A DNA stretch of 64,000 nucleotides from Candidatus Methanodesulfokora washburnensis (GTDB lineage Archaea > Korarchaeota > Korarchaeia > Korarchaeales > Korarchaeaceae). The notes under the pieces are model-generated. The model did no database searches, had not been told where the DNA came from, and was given only the letters and a program-made list of their open reading frames with translations. A program made the translations under genes and the position numbers. Position 1 is the stretch's first letter. Every line of letters begins with the position of its first letter. The DNA is taken from NCBI RefSeq assembly GCF_003947435.1, contig NZ_RCOS01000062.1, forward strand, positions 1-64,000. The letters are read 5' to 3'. This document shows, piece after piece, positions 8,173-16,696 of the stretch.

Positions 8173-9615
8173 ATGTCGGAGAAAAAAGCATATGAGCTGA
8201 CAGAAAAAGAGATAGATTTCTCAAGATGGTTTGATGAGCTTCTCTTTAAGGCAGAAATACTTGATGATAGATATCCTGTCAAGGGAATGTACGTGTGGCT
8301 TCCCTATGGTTACTCAATAATGGAGAACATAATGAACATAATGGAGAGGCTGATGAGAGAGACAGGCCATAAGAGAGTTTATTTCCCATCCATAGTGCCG
8401 GAATCAGTTCTCTCTAGGGAGTTCAACTTCATAAAAGGATTTCAAAACACAATATATTGGATAACTAGAGTTGGCCTGACCGATCTAAATGAAAGGCTCG
8501 CCTTGAGGCCGACAAGCGAGGCTATAATGTATGAGATACTCTCCAGATGGATAAAAAGCTACGCAGATCTTCCCCTCAGGATATATCAGGTAGTGCCGGT
8601 CTATAGATATGAAACAAAGGCGACAAGGCCCATGCTCAGAGTTAGGGAGATAGCCTTCTTTAAGGAGGGCCACACATTTCACGCCACATTTGAGGAGGCA
8701 GAAGAACAGATAAAGCTGGGCGTTGAGATATACAAGAGGTTCTATGATGAACTCCTGATTCCATACATTGTTGTGAAAACTCCTCCCTGGGACACGTTTC
8801 CGGGAGCTCACTACAATTATGATCTCATCACTGTAATGCCCGATGGAAAGGCCCTTGAGCTGGGAAGCGTGATAAACTTTGGAGACCTATTTGCTAAGAC
8901 CTACAACCTCCAGTATGTTGATAGAGATGGCAGCAAGAAGTATGTCAACACAACTAGTTTTGGCATATCTGAAAGATCGTTTGCAGCTGTCATAGGGATA
9001 CTTGGGGACAATAAAGGATTGAGGCTGCCACCGAAGATAAGCCCTATAAAAGTTGTAATCGTCCCAATACCAGCAAAGGAGCATGAAAGAGAGATAGAAG
9101 AGTATGCTAGGGAGGTATATAGAGTTGTTTCATCCTCGTTTAGCTCTGTCTTGGATGATAGGGAAGATGAGAAACCCGGCTATAAATTTTACAAGTGGGA
9201 AATAAAGGGCATACCTGTCAGGGTTGAGGTAGGGGAGAAAGAGCTAAAGGACAGGACTGTCACCCTTTTCAGAAGGGACACAGGAGACAGAGTGATGGTG
9301 AGGTTTGAGGAAATTAATGCAAGGATAGAGGAGCTGCTGAGGGATATAGAGGAGAACTTGAGAAGAGAGGCATTGGAGTACTTCAGGTCTAGGATAGCGT
9401 ACATTGAGGATAAAAAGGCCATAAAAGAATTGTTAGAGAAAAAGATAGTCTCATTCCCATGGTGTGGAAAGAAAGAGTGCGCCCTTGATGTAGAGGAGGC
9501 AGCTGGATATTCCCTGCTTGGCTACGAGGAGAATAAGCTTGAAGGAGAGAATAAGAAGTGTATATCATGTGGAGAGAAAGCAGTACATCTTGCTTGGGTG
9601 GGCAGGAGCTACTAA
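8173..9615 (+). CDS. proS: Prolyl-tRNA synthetase, archaeal/eukaryal type
   Basis: The 480-residue protein charges tRNA-Pro. Class II motifs are visible: the PSIVPES region of motif 1, LRPTSEAIMYE, then RYETKATRPMLRVREIAFFKEGHT (split here by motif 2), and the motif 3 region near KDNGLRLPP-like sequence. An anticodon-binding domain follows. The C-terminal part has zinc-type cysteines (WCGKKECAL and CISCGEK) and ends in Tyr, as in archaeal-type ProRS. The start ATG follows a GGAGGAG stretch. The last codons and stop lie in a short tandem duplication (9604-9646). Confidence 0.97.
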   Translation: MSEKKAYELTEKEIDFSRWFDELLFKAEILDDRYPVKGMYVWLPYGYSIMENIMNIMERLMRETGHKRVYFPSIVPESVLSREFNFIKGFQNTIYWITRVGLTDLNERLALRPTSEAIMYEILSRWIKSYADLPLRIYQVVPVYRYETKATRPMLRVREIAFFKEGHTFHATFEEAEEQIKLGVEIYKRFYDELLIPYIVVKTPPWDTFPGAHYNYDLITVMPDGKALELGSVINFGDLFAKTYNLQYVDRDGSKKYVNTTSFGISERSFAAVIGILGDNKGLRLPPKISPIKVVIVPIPAKEHEREIEEYAREVYRVVSSSFSSVLDDREDEKPGYKFYKWEIKGIPVRVEVGEKELKDRTVTLFRRDTGDRVMVRFEEINARIEELLRDIEENLRREALEYFRSRIAYIEDKKAIKELLEKKIVSFPWCGKKECALDVEEAAGYSLLGYEENKLEGENKKCISCGEKAVHLAWVGRSY

Positions 9616-9646
9616 AATACTATTAGGAGGCTACTAAAATACTATT
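9604..9646 (+). repeat. Tandem 21/22-bp duplication across the proS stop
   Basis: The unit AGGAGCTACTAAAATACTATT at 9604-9624 is followed at once by the same sequence with one extra G (9625-9646). The first copy contains the last proS codons and the TAA stop. The second copy is non-coding. It looks like a recent local duplication. Confidence 0.85.
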
Positions 9647-9723
9647 TATTGATTTCTTCACAATGAGTAACGGTTAAATAGGTGGGATGTAGGATAAAAT
9701 TGGTAATTAAAAGGGTGATGTAA

Positions 9724-10065
9724 TTGGCAAAGAAAAGGAAGAACAGGGGAAGAAATCTGAAGAACTCAGGTCATGAGAGAACAGTTCAATGCTACAAATG
9801 CCACAGGCTTGTTCCCGCTGATAAAGCGATAAAGGTGACTGTGTGGACTTCTCCTGTGCAGGGATCTATTGCAAAGGATCTGGAGAAGAAGGGAGCATAT
9901 GTGTCAAAGAGGCTTGAAACCCGCTATTACTGTGTGAGCTGCGCAGTATATTATGGAATAGTAAGTCCTAGAAAGGAGGAGGACAGAAAGATAAGAGCAC
10001 CTCTTCAAGCTAGATCAAAGAAAACTGGCTCTTCCACTATACCTCTTAAGTTCCTGAAGATCTAG
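9724..10065 (+). CDS. rps26e: Small-subunit ribosomal protein S26e
   Basis: The 113-residue protein matches S26e: a basic N-terminus, VQCYKCHRLVPADKAIKV with a zinc CxxC pair, then a second pair in YYCVSCAVYYGIVSPR, and a basic tail. S26e is found in Thermoproteota, related archaeal lineages and eukaryotes, and is generally absent from Euryarchaeota, so it helps place the organism. The start is TTG six bases after GGGTG. The stop overlaps the end of the convergent polB gene by four bases. A weak TTAAATAG element lies about 50 bases upstream. Confidence 0.95.
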   Translation: MAKKRKNRGRNLKNSGHERTVQCYKCHRLVPADKAIKVTVWTSPVQGSIAKDLEKKGAYVSKRLETRYYCVSCAVYYGIVSPRKEEDRKIRAPLQARSKKTGSSTIPLKFLKI

Positions 10066-12386
10066 AAGAAATCGGCAAGTCCTCCTGTGCTTATGCCAAG
10101 CTCCTTTACTCCCAGCGGGGATAATACTCTCATTACTGCTGGGATCACCTGATTTTCAATGTAGTACTCCACATCGATATCCTCTATTCTTGCCATGAAG
10201 TATGGAAGAGACCTCTGATACAATTTTCCGGATCCCTTCACCACGACATAGCCCACCTTATCCCCTGGCTGAATCCTCCACCCCTTCTCCCTCATTATTC
10301 TTGCCACCTCAACATGAGGAGCCCTTGCCTTGTAATCCTCGGCTGATTTCGTAATTTCTTTCCATATTATATAATGCTTTAGCGGGATTTTGCCAGCCTT
10401 CATCATCGAGACAAGATCCAGTACATACTCCTTCGCCCTTTTAATCCCCCTTTCCACATTCTCCTCAGTGAGTATTATCTCTATGACCTTCTTCTGGGCA
10501 TCTCTAGCTATCTTTGGCCAATCTCCCCTCACAAACTCAAGTCCCACAACATCTATTGTCCCATCTTCAAGGAGGCCTGCATATCTCTTCTTAGCCTCCG
10601 TGAATATTATCCTCTTGAAGACTCTCTCAAGCTTTATGTCCAAGGATAGCTCTCTTTTTATCTCCTCCAGTAGTTTGTTCACTTTTTCCGCATCATACTT
10701 GACAAATATGCTGTCTGTATCACCGTATATTATCTCAAGCTCCATCTCCTTTGCGATTTCCATTGCCCTTCTTATCGTATATCTCCCCCATGCAGCTGTA
10801 GCCTCAGCAACGGGCTTCATGTACCACCTAGCTCCTACCCATCCACAGTACCCATATGTCGCATTTGCTATCACCTTTATCGCCTTTTCCCTAGCAGCTA
10901 AGAGTTTGTACTCAGCAGAACCTTCCTTTGCTCTCGCTAGAGCTTCTTTTATCTCCTTTCTAGCTGATAACAACTTTCTCAGAATCTCCTTGTAGAGACC
11001 GGGGGGCTCCTTTCTGAAGCAGTATCCGACCTCCGGGGCTATATTGCACTCTTCTGGGGGCACTTTCTCATCCGGTGGAATGTAGGTGTCAGGGGATATG
11101 TTGTTAAGAACCATTATATTGGGATACATACTAGCGAAGTCAAGCACTGCAACATTAGAGTGAATCCCAGGCTTGGGAGTAAGGACCATCCCTCCCACAT
11201 AAGTCTCTGCGGATACCTCCTTTCTCTGCGGGATCAGCTCTCCTCTCTCCAAGGCTTCCCTGATTATGAACCACTCTACCCTGAATCCAACAGCAGCTGA
11301 GGCAACATGATCCAATGGAAGTCCAACTATCTGAGAGAGTTGAACTGCATATTCGATGAACTTATCCCCTATCCTCCTTATCAGATTCACTCTTCTTCTC
11401 GAGAACTCAGCTATTGATCCTAGATCCCCTTTCTCCCTCATCTCCCTGAGCTCATGTTCCTCTATATCATCAGGCCTCCCAAGCCCCAGATATTCCGCTA
11501 CATTCTCAAGTGTCTTGAGTTTTACCTCGTATAAATCCTCAGCAAAATCCATTAGATCCATATTGGCCCTTCCTGTAATTGATACATGACCATAAACGCT
11601 AGTATGAGGCTCAGACTTTACCCTTCCAACATCAAGATGAATTCCGTTTATTTTTGCCCTCTTGACAAGATAATCCCAGTCTCTCTTGTTTGTCCCATAG
11701 CCAAATATTATATCTGGGTCAAAACTGCTTATATAGCCGACAAAAGACGATAGAACATCCCTCTCATCCCCTATAAAGGTCTTTACATCATCTCCCAGTA
11801 CTGATATAGCCGTTATAGGATCCCTCTCAGGATCTGGACTGCCCTTCCCCCCTATGAGCACACAGTGAAAGGCCATTATCCTTAGATCCGGAAGATTACT
11901 CCTTTCCACACGCTTAAAATCTCCTACGATTCTGAAGACTCCATCTACTCTTACATTGGATTTCGCTTCCTCCTCAACCTCAACCTCAAACCAGCTGCTT
12001 GGACTTATCCCTTTCTCAAACATGTACTGCATGGAATATCTTATGTCATGTCCATAGCATCCATTCACAAACTCCATTTTTGATATCTTTTTTGCAACTT
12101 CATCGATCTCATCGGGATCTCTAACATAGACTCTAATTGCATCAATCTCTTTTCCAAGGAGTTTTCTCCTGACAATTTCTGTTTTCTCAACTCCTTTAAC
12201 AGCAGATATCTTTTTTGCAACTTCATCTGGGCTTAGATTTTTTGGAACAACGAAGAAGCTCCCAATAAAACTCCTATCCAGCAGCAAAACTCTTCTTCCG
12301 TCCTCAGTTATACCCCATATCTGCACTTCAGGCCTGCTATCTTCCTTCTCTGTATTTATATCAAGGAGCCAGAAGGACAACCTCAT
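10062..12386 (-). CDS. polB: Family B DNA polymerase with degraded 3'-5' exonuclease motifs
   Basis: The 774-residue protein has a complete family B polymerase core. Motif A is LDFASMYPNIM (about 415-425), motif B is KVIANATYGY (about 503-512) and motif C is YGDTDSIFVK (about 554-563). The exonuclease domain is altered. Where active enzymes read FDIE (Exo I) it reads MAFHCVLIGG (about 171-180), lacking both acidic residues. Exo II keeps NKRDWDYL. The Exo III region (about 327-340) reads AEFSRRRVNLIRRIG and lacks the usual aspartate. It should polymerise but not proofread. This resembles the loss seen in crenarchaeal PolB2-type paralogues, though the paralogue class here is not proven. Confidence 0.93.
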   Translation of the reverse strand: MRLSFWLLDINTEKEDSRPEVQIWGITEDGRRVLLLDRSFIGSFFVVPKNLSPDEVAKKISAVKGVEKTEIVRRKLLGKEIDAIRVYVRDPDEIDEVAKKISKMEFVNGCYGHDIRYSMQYMFEKGISPSSWFEVEVEEEAKSNVRVDGVFRIVGDFKRVERSNLPDLRIMAFHCVLIGGKGSPDPERDPITAISVLGDDVKTFIGDERDVLSSFVGYISSFDPDIIFGYGTNKRDWDYLVKRAKINGIHLDVGRVKSEPHTSVYGHVSITGRANMDLMDFAEDLYEVKLKTLENVAEYLGLGRPDDIEEHELREMREKGDLGSIAEFSRRRVNLIRRIGDKFIEYAVQLSQIVGLPLDHVASAAVGFRVEWFIIREALERGELIPQRKEVSAETYVGGMVLTPKPGIHSNVAVLDFASMYPNIMVLNNISPDTYIPPDEKVPPEECNIAPEVGYCFRKEPPGLYKEILRKLLSARKEIKEALARAKEGSAEYKLLAAREKAIKVIANATYGYCGWVGARWYMKPVAEATAAWGRYTIRRAMEIAKEMELEIIYGDTDSIFVKYDAEKVNKLLEEIKRELSLDIKLERVFKRIIFTEAKKRYAGLLEDGTIDVVGLEFVRGDWPKIARDAQKKVIEIILTEENVERGIKRAKEYVLDLVSMMKAGKIPLKHYIIWKEITKSAEDYKARAPHVEVARIMREKGWRIQPGDKVGYVVVKGSGKLYQRSLPYFMARIEDIDVEYYIENQVIPAVMRVLSPLGVKELGISTGGLADFF

Positions 12387-12477
12387 ACTTTTTTCCTGCT
12401 CTCATCAAGCTTAAACATAAGATTAATATAAATGGACTTTCTTTGATTGAAGGTCACTTTTTTAACATCTTCAAGGC

Positions 12478-13269
12478 TTGTTTCTAGTGAGAAGGCTTGA
12501 GTTCGCAGAGAGGCCTGTGATAATAGGTGTGATACACCTTCCTCCAACTCTTGGATCCCCTCTCTTCAGAAATATGGATGAAATCGTGGAGAAAGCATCA
12601 AAAGAAGCCGAGATAATGGAGAAGGGAGGAGTAGATGCTGTTATCGTGGAGAACTTCTGGGACATCCCCTTCTATCCAAGAAGGGTTCCTCCCGAGACTA
12701 TAGCAAGCATGACCCTTGCTGTTAACGCTGCTGTTAAGAGCTCAAGCATACCTGTCGGGGTAAATGTTCTCAGAAATGATTCTCTGGCGGCATTGGCAAT
12801 AGCAAAAGCGACAGGTGCCTCTTTCATAAGGGTAAATGTTCTCATGTGGGCATATGCAACGGATCAGGGCATAATAGAAGGGGAGGCCTTCAGGCTCCTG
12901 AGAAAGAGAAGAGAGCTCGGCGGAGGGGTAGATATATTTGCTGATGTGAGAGTGAAGCATGCAAGGCCTATAGTGGAGCAGCCTATTGTTGATGAAGCGA
13001 AGGATCTAATTGAGAGGGGGCTTGCAGATGCGATAATAGTAACTGGAAGCAGGACAGGAGTGCCTCCTGATGAACATATTCTAAGGGAGATAAGGGAGAA
13101 AGTGGACTGCAAGTTGTTGATAGGAAGTGGTATAACGCCGGAGAATGCGAATCTTCTTAAATATGCTGATGGAGCAATAGTAGGATCTTATTTCAGAGGA
13201 GGAGATTTAAAAGCACCAATAGACCAAGAAAGGGTGAAAAAACTTGTGGAGATAGCAAAAAGAATTTGA
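12478..13269 (+). CDS. BtpA-family TIM-barrel protein
   Basis: The 263-residue protein belongs to the BtpA family (named for a cyanobacterial photosystem I biogenesis protein). Its archaeal members have no established function. Signatures are VIGVIHLPPTLGSP near the start and GGVDAVIVENFWDIPF. The later part has SIPVGVNVLRNDS, FIRVNVL and IIVTGSRTG, and ends in IGSGITPENA with YADGAIVGS, a phosphate-binding TIM-barrel ending. The start is TTG. It is followed by the IS605-like remnant. The fold suggests an enzyme on a phosphorylated substrate, but that is inference. Confidence 0.88.
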   Translation: MFLVRRLEFAERPVIIGVIHLPPTLGSPLFRNMDEIVEKASKEAEIMEKGGVDAVIVENFWDIPFYPRRVPPETIASMTLAVNAAVKSSSIPVGVNVLRNDSLAALAIAKATGASFIRVNVLMWAYATDQGIIEGEAFRLLRKRRELGGGVDIFADVRVKHARPIVEQPIVDEAKDLIERGLADAIIVTGSRTGVPPDEHILREIREKVDCKLLIGSGITPENANLLKYADGAIVGSYFRGGDLKAPIDQERVKKLVEIAKRI

Positions 13270-13288
13270 TAAATCAAGCTGGACTTAT

Positions 13289-13540
13289 AAAAATGGGAGC
13301 CCAGAAAACCCAGAGCTTTAGCTCTGGGATGAATGGGCAAAGTTTAAATACAAACCTCCCTGAAATCCATGGCTCGGATGTTCCGGGTCCGTGAGGGAGG
13401 CAAGATGCCTTTAGCCCATGCCTTAACGAGAGGCATGGGATGGGGGAGCTGTGAGCCCCCCGAACCAGCAGATGAGGGGACAGGCGTAAAGCCTGCTCTA
13501 AACGCTGGAAGCTCCCGACTTTAGTCGTGGAGCAGCTCAC
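13289..13540 (+). mobile_element. tnpB-less IS200/IS605-type remnant or MITE
   Basis: The segment is bounded by two hairpins that both have TTTA loops. The left one is 13309-13328 (CCCAGAGC/GCTCTGGG). The right one is 13511-13533 (GCTCCCGAC/GTCGTGGAGC, one bulged T). The right-hand part resembles the 3' end of archaeal IS605/IS1341-type elements as I remember it, ending near TCAC. TTAT precedes the left end. Possible boundaries TTAT|...TCAC fit the single-strand cleavage style of this family but are approximate. No transposase or tnpB frame remains. The right end lies two bases from the aminotransferase stop codon. Confidence 0.7.
13372..13540 (+). ncRNA. Candidate solo omega-RNA (reRNA) of an IS605-type element
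   Basis: Inside the remnant lies a chain of stems. CCCATGCC/GGCATGGG pairs 13415-13422 with 13432-13439. GGGGG/CCCCC pairs 13442-13446 with 13456-13460. CAGGC/GCCTG pairs 13481-13485 with 13491-13495, nested within CCAGC/GCTGG at 13465-13469 and 13504-13508. The terminal TTTA hairpin closes the chain. This order resembles the RNA from the 3' end of tnpB elements, which guides TnpB nuclease. A TTTAAATA box at 13343-13350 would start transcription near 13372, so the RNA has its own possible promoter. Whether it is expressed or used by a TnpB elsewhere is unknown. Confidence 0.6.
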
Positions 13541-13542
13541 TG

Positions 13543-14763
13543 CTAGCTAGATCCCGTTACAAACTCCTTTATTCTGTTTATTCCCTCCTCTATGTACCCT
13601 AGATCCTCCACAGATGGGGCAAAGGAAAGCCTTACCCATCCTTCCATGCCAAAATCAGCTCCCGGAGCTAGAGCAACCTGCTGCTCCTTGAGAAGCCTGC
13701 TGACAAATGTAGAGGAGGATCTTTCTATCATAGATGCATCGAAGAAGACGTAAAATCCACCTTTGGGCTCAAGTATCTCTATCTTCGGCACCTCTCTCAT
13801 GAGCTCAACTGTTTTTCTTGCAACTTCTCCGTATTTCTTAGGAGTATATTCCCTTATGAACTTCTTGATTCCATTCACATCCTTTGAAATTGCTTTTACA
13901 AACACTCTTTGAGGAAGCCTGCTAGGGGCAAGGGATTTTGCCTGTTCCACCGTCTCAATTGCCCTTATAAGATCCGGATTTGCCACAATATGGCTCATTC
14001 TCCATCCAGGAAGCCTTAATTCCTTGGAGAGAGTGAGAAGAAGTATTAAAGAGTCACTTTTATATGGATTTGAGATGTATCTAGGCTCCTTCTCAAAGTG
14101 AAAAGCCCTGTAAGCCTCGTCCAATAGTATATAGAATTTCCTCTCCTCAGCTATGTCTATAACTGCCTTCATGAGATCATCATCTATCACTTGGCCATCT
14201 GGATTTCCAGGAGATGTCAGTATAAGTAGTTTGGTTCTGTCAGTCACGATCTCCTGAAGCTCGTCTATATTGGGGGAGAAGAAGTGATCCTTTATGAGGT
14301 TCCACCTCTTTATTCTCACATCCATGCCGGCCTCTATTATGATCTGCCTATCATAGTTGAGATAGCTTGGCCTTGTGAGCACAACCTCATCTCCCGGATT
14401 TAACAACACTTTAAATAAAGCTGATGTCAAATCTGTGCTTCCATTTCCAGATATTATCTCCTCTACTCCAAATTTTCCTCCAAAAACCTCCCTTTCATAT
14501 TTGCATATGGCTTCTAAGTAATCCGGATCCCCTTTTGTCGGTGGATACCCTGCGCTGATCCTCAGCTCTTCATCGCTAAGTTCTCTGTAAGCATCGAATA
14601 TCTGTCTTGGAGGAGGATCCTGCGGCCACCCTCCACCAAGATATATCAGTTTCTTCGGATACTTCTCAGGATGCTTCTGAAAATCAGCAACAAGGTTCAT
14701 TATCTCCCTTATAGAGCTTGGATTTTTTATCGAATATAGAGCTATATCGGAAATTCCTCTCAA
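13543..14763 (-). CDS. Class I/II PLP-dependent aminotransferase
   Basis: The 406-residue protein is a fold-type I aminotransferase. It shows NGSTDLTSALF near the cofactor phosphate site, TSPGNPDGQVI, LLDEAYRAF with the pyridoxal-binding aspartate, and the Schiff-base lysine in TLSKELRLPGWR. The ending has VRLSFA with the carboxylate-binding arginine. Family members act on Asp, Ala, aromatic or branched amino acids; the substrate cannot be read here. It stands alone, with its stop immediately next to the IS605-like remnant. Confidence 0.9.
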   Translation of the reverse strand: MRGISDIALYSIKNPSSIREIMNLVADFQKHPEKYPKKLIYLGGGWPQDPPPRQIFDAYRELSDEELRISAGYPPTKGDPDYLEAICKYEREVFGGKFGVEEIISGNGSTDLTSALFKVLLNPGDEVVLTRPSYLNYDRQIIIEAGMDVRIKRWNLIKDHFFSPNIDELQEIVTDRTKLLILTSPGNPDGQVIDDDLMKAVIDIAEERKFYILLDEAYRAFHFEKEPRYISNPYKSDSLILLLTLSKELRLPGWRMSHIVANPDLIRAIETVEQAKSLAPSRLPQRVFVKAISKDVNGIKKFIREYTPKKYGEVARKTVELMREVPKIEILEPKGGFYVFFDASMIERSSSTFVSRLLKEQQVALAPGADFGMEGWVRLSFAPSVEDLGYIEEGINRIKEFVTGSS

Positions 14764-14825
14764 GTTCTCACATCGGAAGAAAGAGGGTTAAAAATAAAAA
14801 CAGAATTCATTCATTGTTAAAAAAT

Positions 14826-16199
14826 TTATTTGTAGGAAAACGGTCTCCCAACCCCAACGTACACGCACCCAGCTCTATTCTCCACAACATCTCTTCCATC
14901 GACCAAGCCGACTCTCCTTCTTGCACACAGTTTGCTAAAATCGATCTCCTTATACAAGCTGTGGTCTGTGGATATTACAATTATATCAGCCCAGGTCAGA
15001 ACTTCCTCGAGATTTGATGTAAGCTTAACTCCGAGCTCCTTCAGAACCTCATCCTCCTTTATAAATGGATCATGGACAATTATGCTCCTATATCCAAGTC
15101 TCATTAGCTCTAGAACTAGGTCATATGTTGGAGATAGTCTCGAATCATCAAGATCTCCTCTGAATGCTAGGCCGAGAATGCCTATGTTTGGATAGCTCAA
15201 TTCCATTATTTCAGCAACTTTTTTCACCAGAAAGGAGATTTTTCCCGGCATATCTCTGTTTATTTTCCTAGCTGTCTCCACAAGGCTCAGCTTAATTCCA
15301 AGGGAGTTGGCTTTCTCCATGAGAAAGACAGGATATATAGGTATGCAGAGGCCTCCAACGCCTGTTCCTGGCTTGTGAAGATGTGAGTAGGGCTGACTGT
15401 TAGCCGCCTCTCTTATCTCCTCAAAATCAAGCCCCAGTTCTCTGCAGAGCTCGGCCAGCTCATTTGCCAAAGCTATGTTCACATCTCTATAAACTCCCTC
15501 AGCAAGCTTTTCAAACTCAGCAGCCATCTCGTTAGACATCCTCTTAACTCCTTTCTTTGCTATCATTTCATACAGAGCTGAGGCAACCCTGAGGCTTTTA
15601 GGTCCTATCCCTCCAACGATCTTAGGATAATTCTCCACTATGTCCTTTATAGCCCTTCCTTCTGCTATTCTCTCAGGACTATATGCCAAGAGAAAGTCAT
15701 CCTCAGCCTTCATTCCAGTTTTCTCCTCAAGAATTCTCTTTAAGAACCCCCTTGTAGTCCCGGGAGGAACGCTACTCTCCAGTATGACAAGATCGCCTCG
15801 CTTAAGTCCAGCTGCTATCGATAAAGCTGCTTTCTCAAGGGCACTGAGATCAGGTTTTCCATTCAAAAGGGTGACAGGAACTGTTATTACCTTCACCTCA
15901 GTCTCTCTCGATGCACTAGCACCATCTGTTGTCGCTCTTACCCTCCCATCCCTGACAAATTTTGAAAGCCAATCCTGAACAAGTGGTTCGTTTATTGGAC
16001 TTTCCCCATTATTTATCTTCATCACTATATCTTTCTTCACATCAACTCCTATGCATCTAGCTCCTGCATTGGCCCAAGCGAGCATCGAAGGTATGCCAAC
16101 CCTGCCCAAGCCAAAGAAAGAAGCTCTTATCTCTCCTCTGGACAAAAGACTTTTTAGTTCCTCATCACTCAGCTCTGCCAGCATTTTATCCCCTGTCAT
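14826..16199 (-). CDS. Nucleotide-sugar dehydrogenase (UDP-Glc/ManNAc dehydrogenase family)
   Basis: The 457-residue protein oxidises the C6 hydroxyl of a UDP-sugar to a uronic acid with NAD. The Rossmann motif is FFGLGRVGIPSMLAWANAG (about 28-46). ESSVPPGTT and the catalytic cysteine motif GVGGLCIPIYP follow, then the C-terminal domain with LGLAFRGDLDDSRLSP. The usual DP after the cysteine is YP here. It probably supplies sugars for N-glycans or surface polysaccharide; a phosphohexomutase lies nearby at 16689. The substrate (UDP-Glc, UDP-GlcNAc or UDP-ManNAc) is undecided. Confidence 0.9.
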   Translation of the reverse strand: MTGDKMLAELSDEELKSLLSRGEIRASFFGLGRVGIPSMLAWANAGARCIGVDVKKDIVMKINNGESPINEPLVQDWLSKFVRDGRVRATTDGASASRETEVKVITVPVTLLNGKPDLSALEKAALSIAAGLKRGDLVILESSVPPGTTRGFLKRILEEKTGMKAEDDFLLAYSPERIAEGRAIKDIVENYPKIVGGIGPKSLRVASALYEMIAKKGVKRMSNEMAAEFEKLAEGVYRDVNIALANELAELCRELGLDFEEIREAANSQPYSHLHKPGTGVGGLCIPIYPVFLMEKANSLGIKLSLVETARKINRDMPGKISFLVKKVAEIMELSYPNIGILGLAFRGDLDDSRLSPTYDLVLELMRLGYRSIIVHDPFIKEDEVLKELGVKLTSNLEEVLTWADIIVISTDHSLYKEIDFSKLCARRRVGLVDGRDVVENRAGCVYVGVGRPFSYK

Positions 16200-16267
16200 G
16201 ATGGAGGCTATTTAAAAAATAGAACCCATCAGTCATGATTATATTCTCCCCGTTGTTCTGCAGCTTG

Positions 16268-16696
16268 ATGTCAGCAGAGCTCAGGTTAAATGTGAACAAG
16301 ATATCATCTGCATTTCTTCTAATGCCAGCTGTTTTTATGGTTATTGCATCAATTCTTCCAATCAGTTTGGCCAGAAGTGAGGCAGAATCAGCATTTGCAG
16401 TTCTCGTAACCACTACAGTTGCTCTTGTCCTGTTCTTCATAAGCCAAAGATATGCAAGAGGAATGATCCTATCAGAGGATGCGGAAAAATTCGTTAGAAA
16501 CCTCACCAGAGGATTGATCCTTTCATCTCTCCTCATTCCTTTAGTGGGGCTTTTTGCCTCGATTTACTCCACTCAACCTGGGGCCTTTGCATCGTATCTT
16601 CCCTTCGCTGTAATCTCCTACAGCTCAGCTGGAACCATGTTGAAGATGGCATCTGACAAAATAGATAGGATGGAGAAGGAGAGAAAGCTCAGTTAG
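16268..16696 (+). CDS. Small polytopic membrane protein of unknown function
   Basis: From ATG 16268 the product is 142 residues with about four hydrophobic segments, a short basic loop and a charged C-terminal tail (DKIDRMEKERKLS). An ATG at 16235 would add 11 mostly hydrophobic residues. A TATTTAAAAAAT element at 16206-16217 would place the transcript start near 16240, which favours the later ATG. It overlaps the 3' end of the convergent phosphomutase by eight bases. I do not recognise a family. Confidence 0.65.
   Translation: MSAELRLNVNKISSAFLLMPAVFMVIASILPISLARSEAESAFAVLVTTTVALVLFFISQRYARGMILSEDAEKFVRNLTRGLILSSLLIPLVGLFASIYSTQPGAFASYLPFAVISYSSAGTMLKMASDKIDRMEKERKLS

Noticed and set aside
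13274-13540. 88-codon minus-strand frame over the IS605 remnant
   Set aside because: It runs antisense through the RNA stems and has no protein-like pattern; the stems explain the sequence better.
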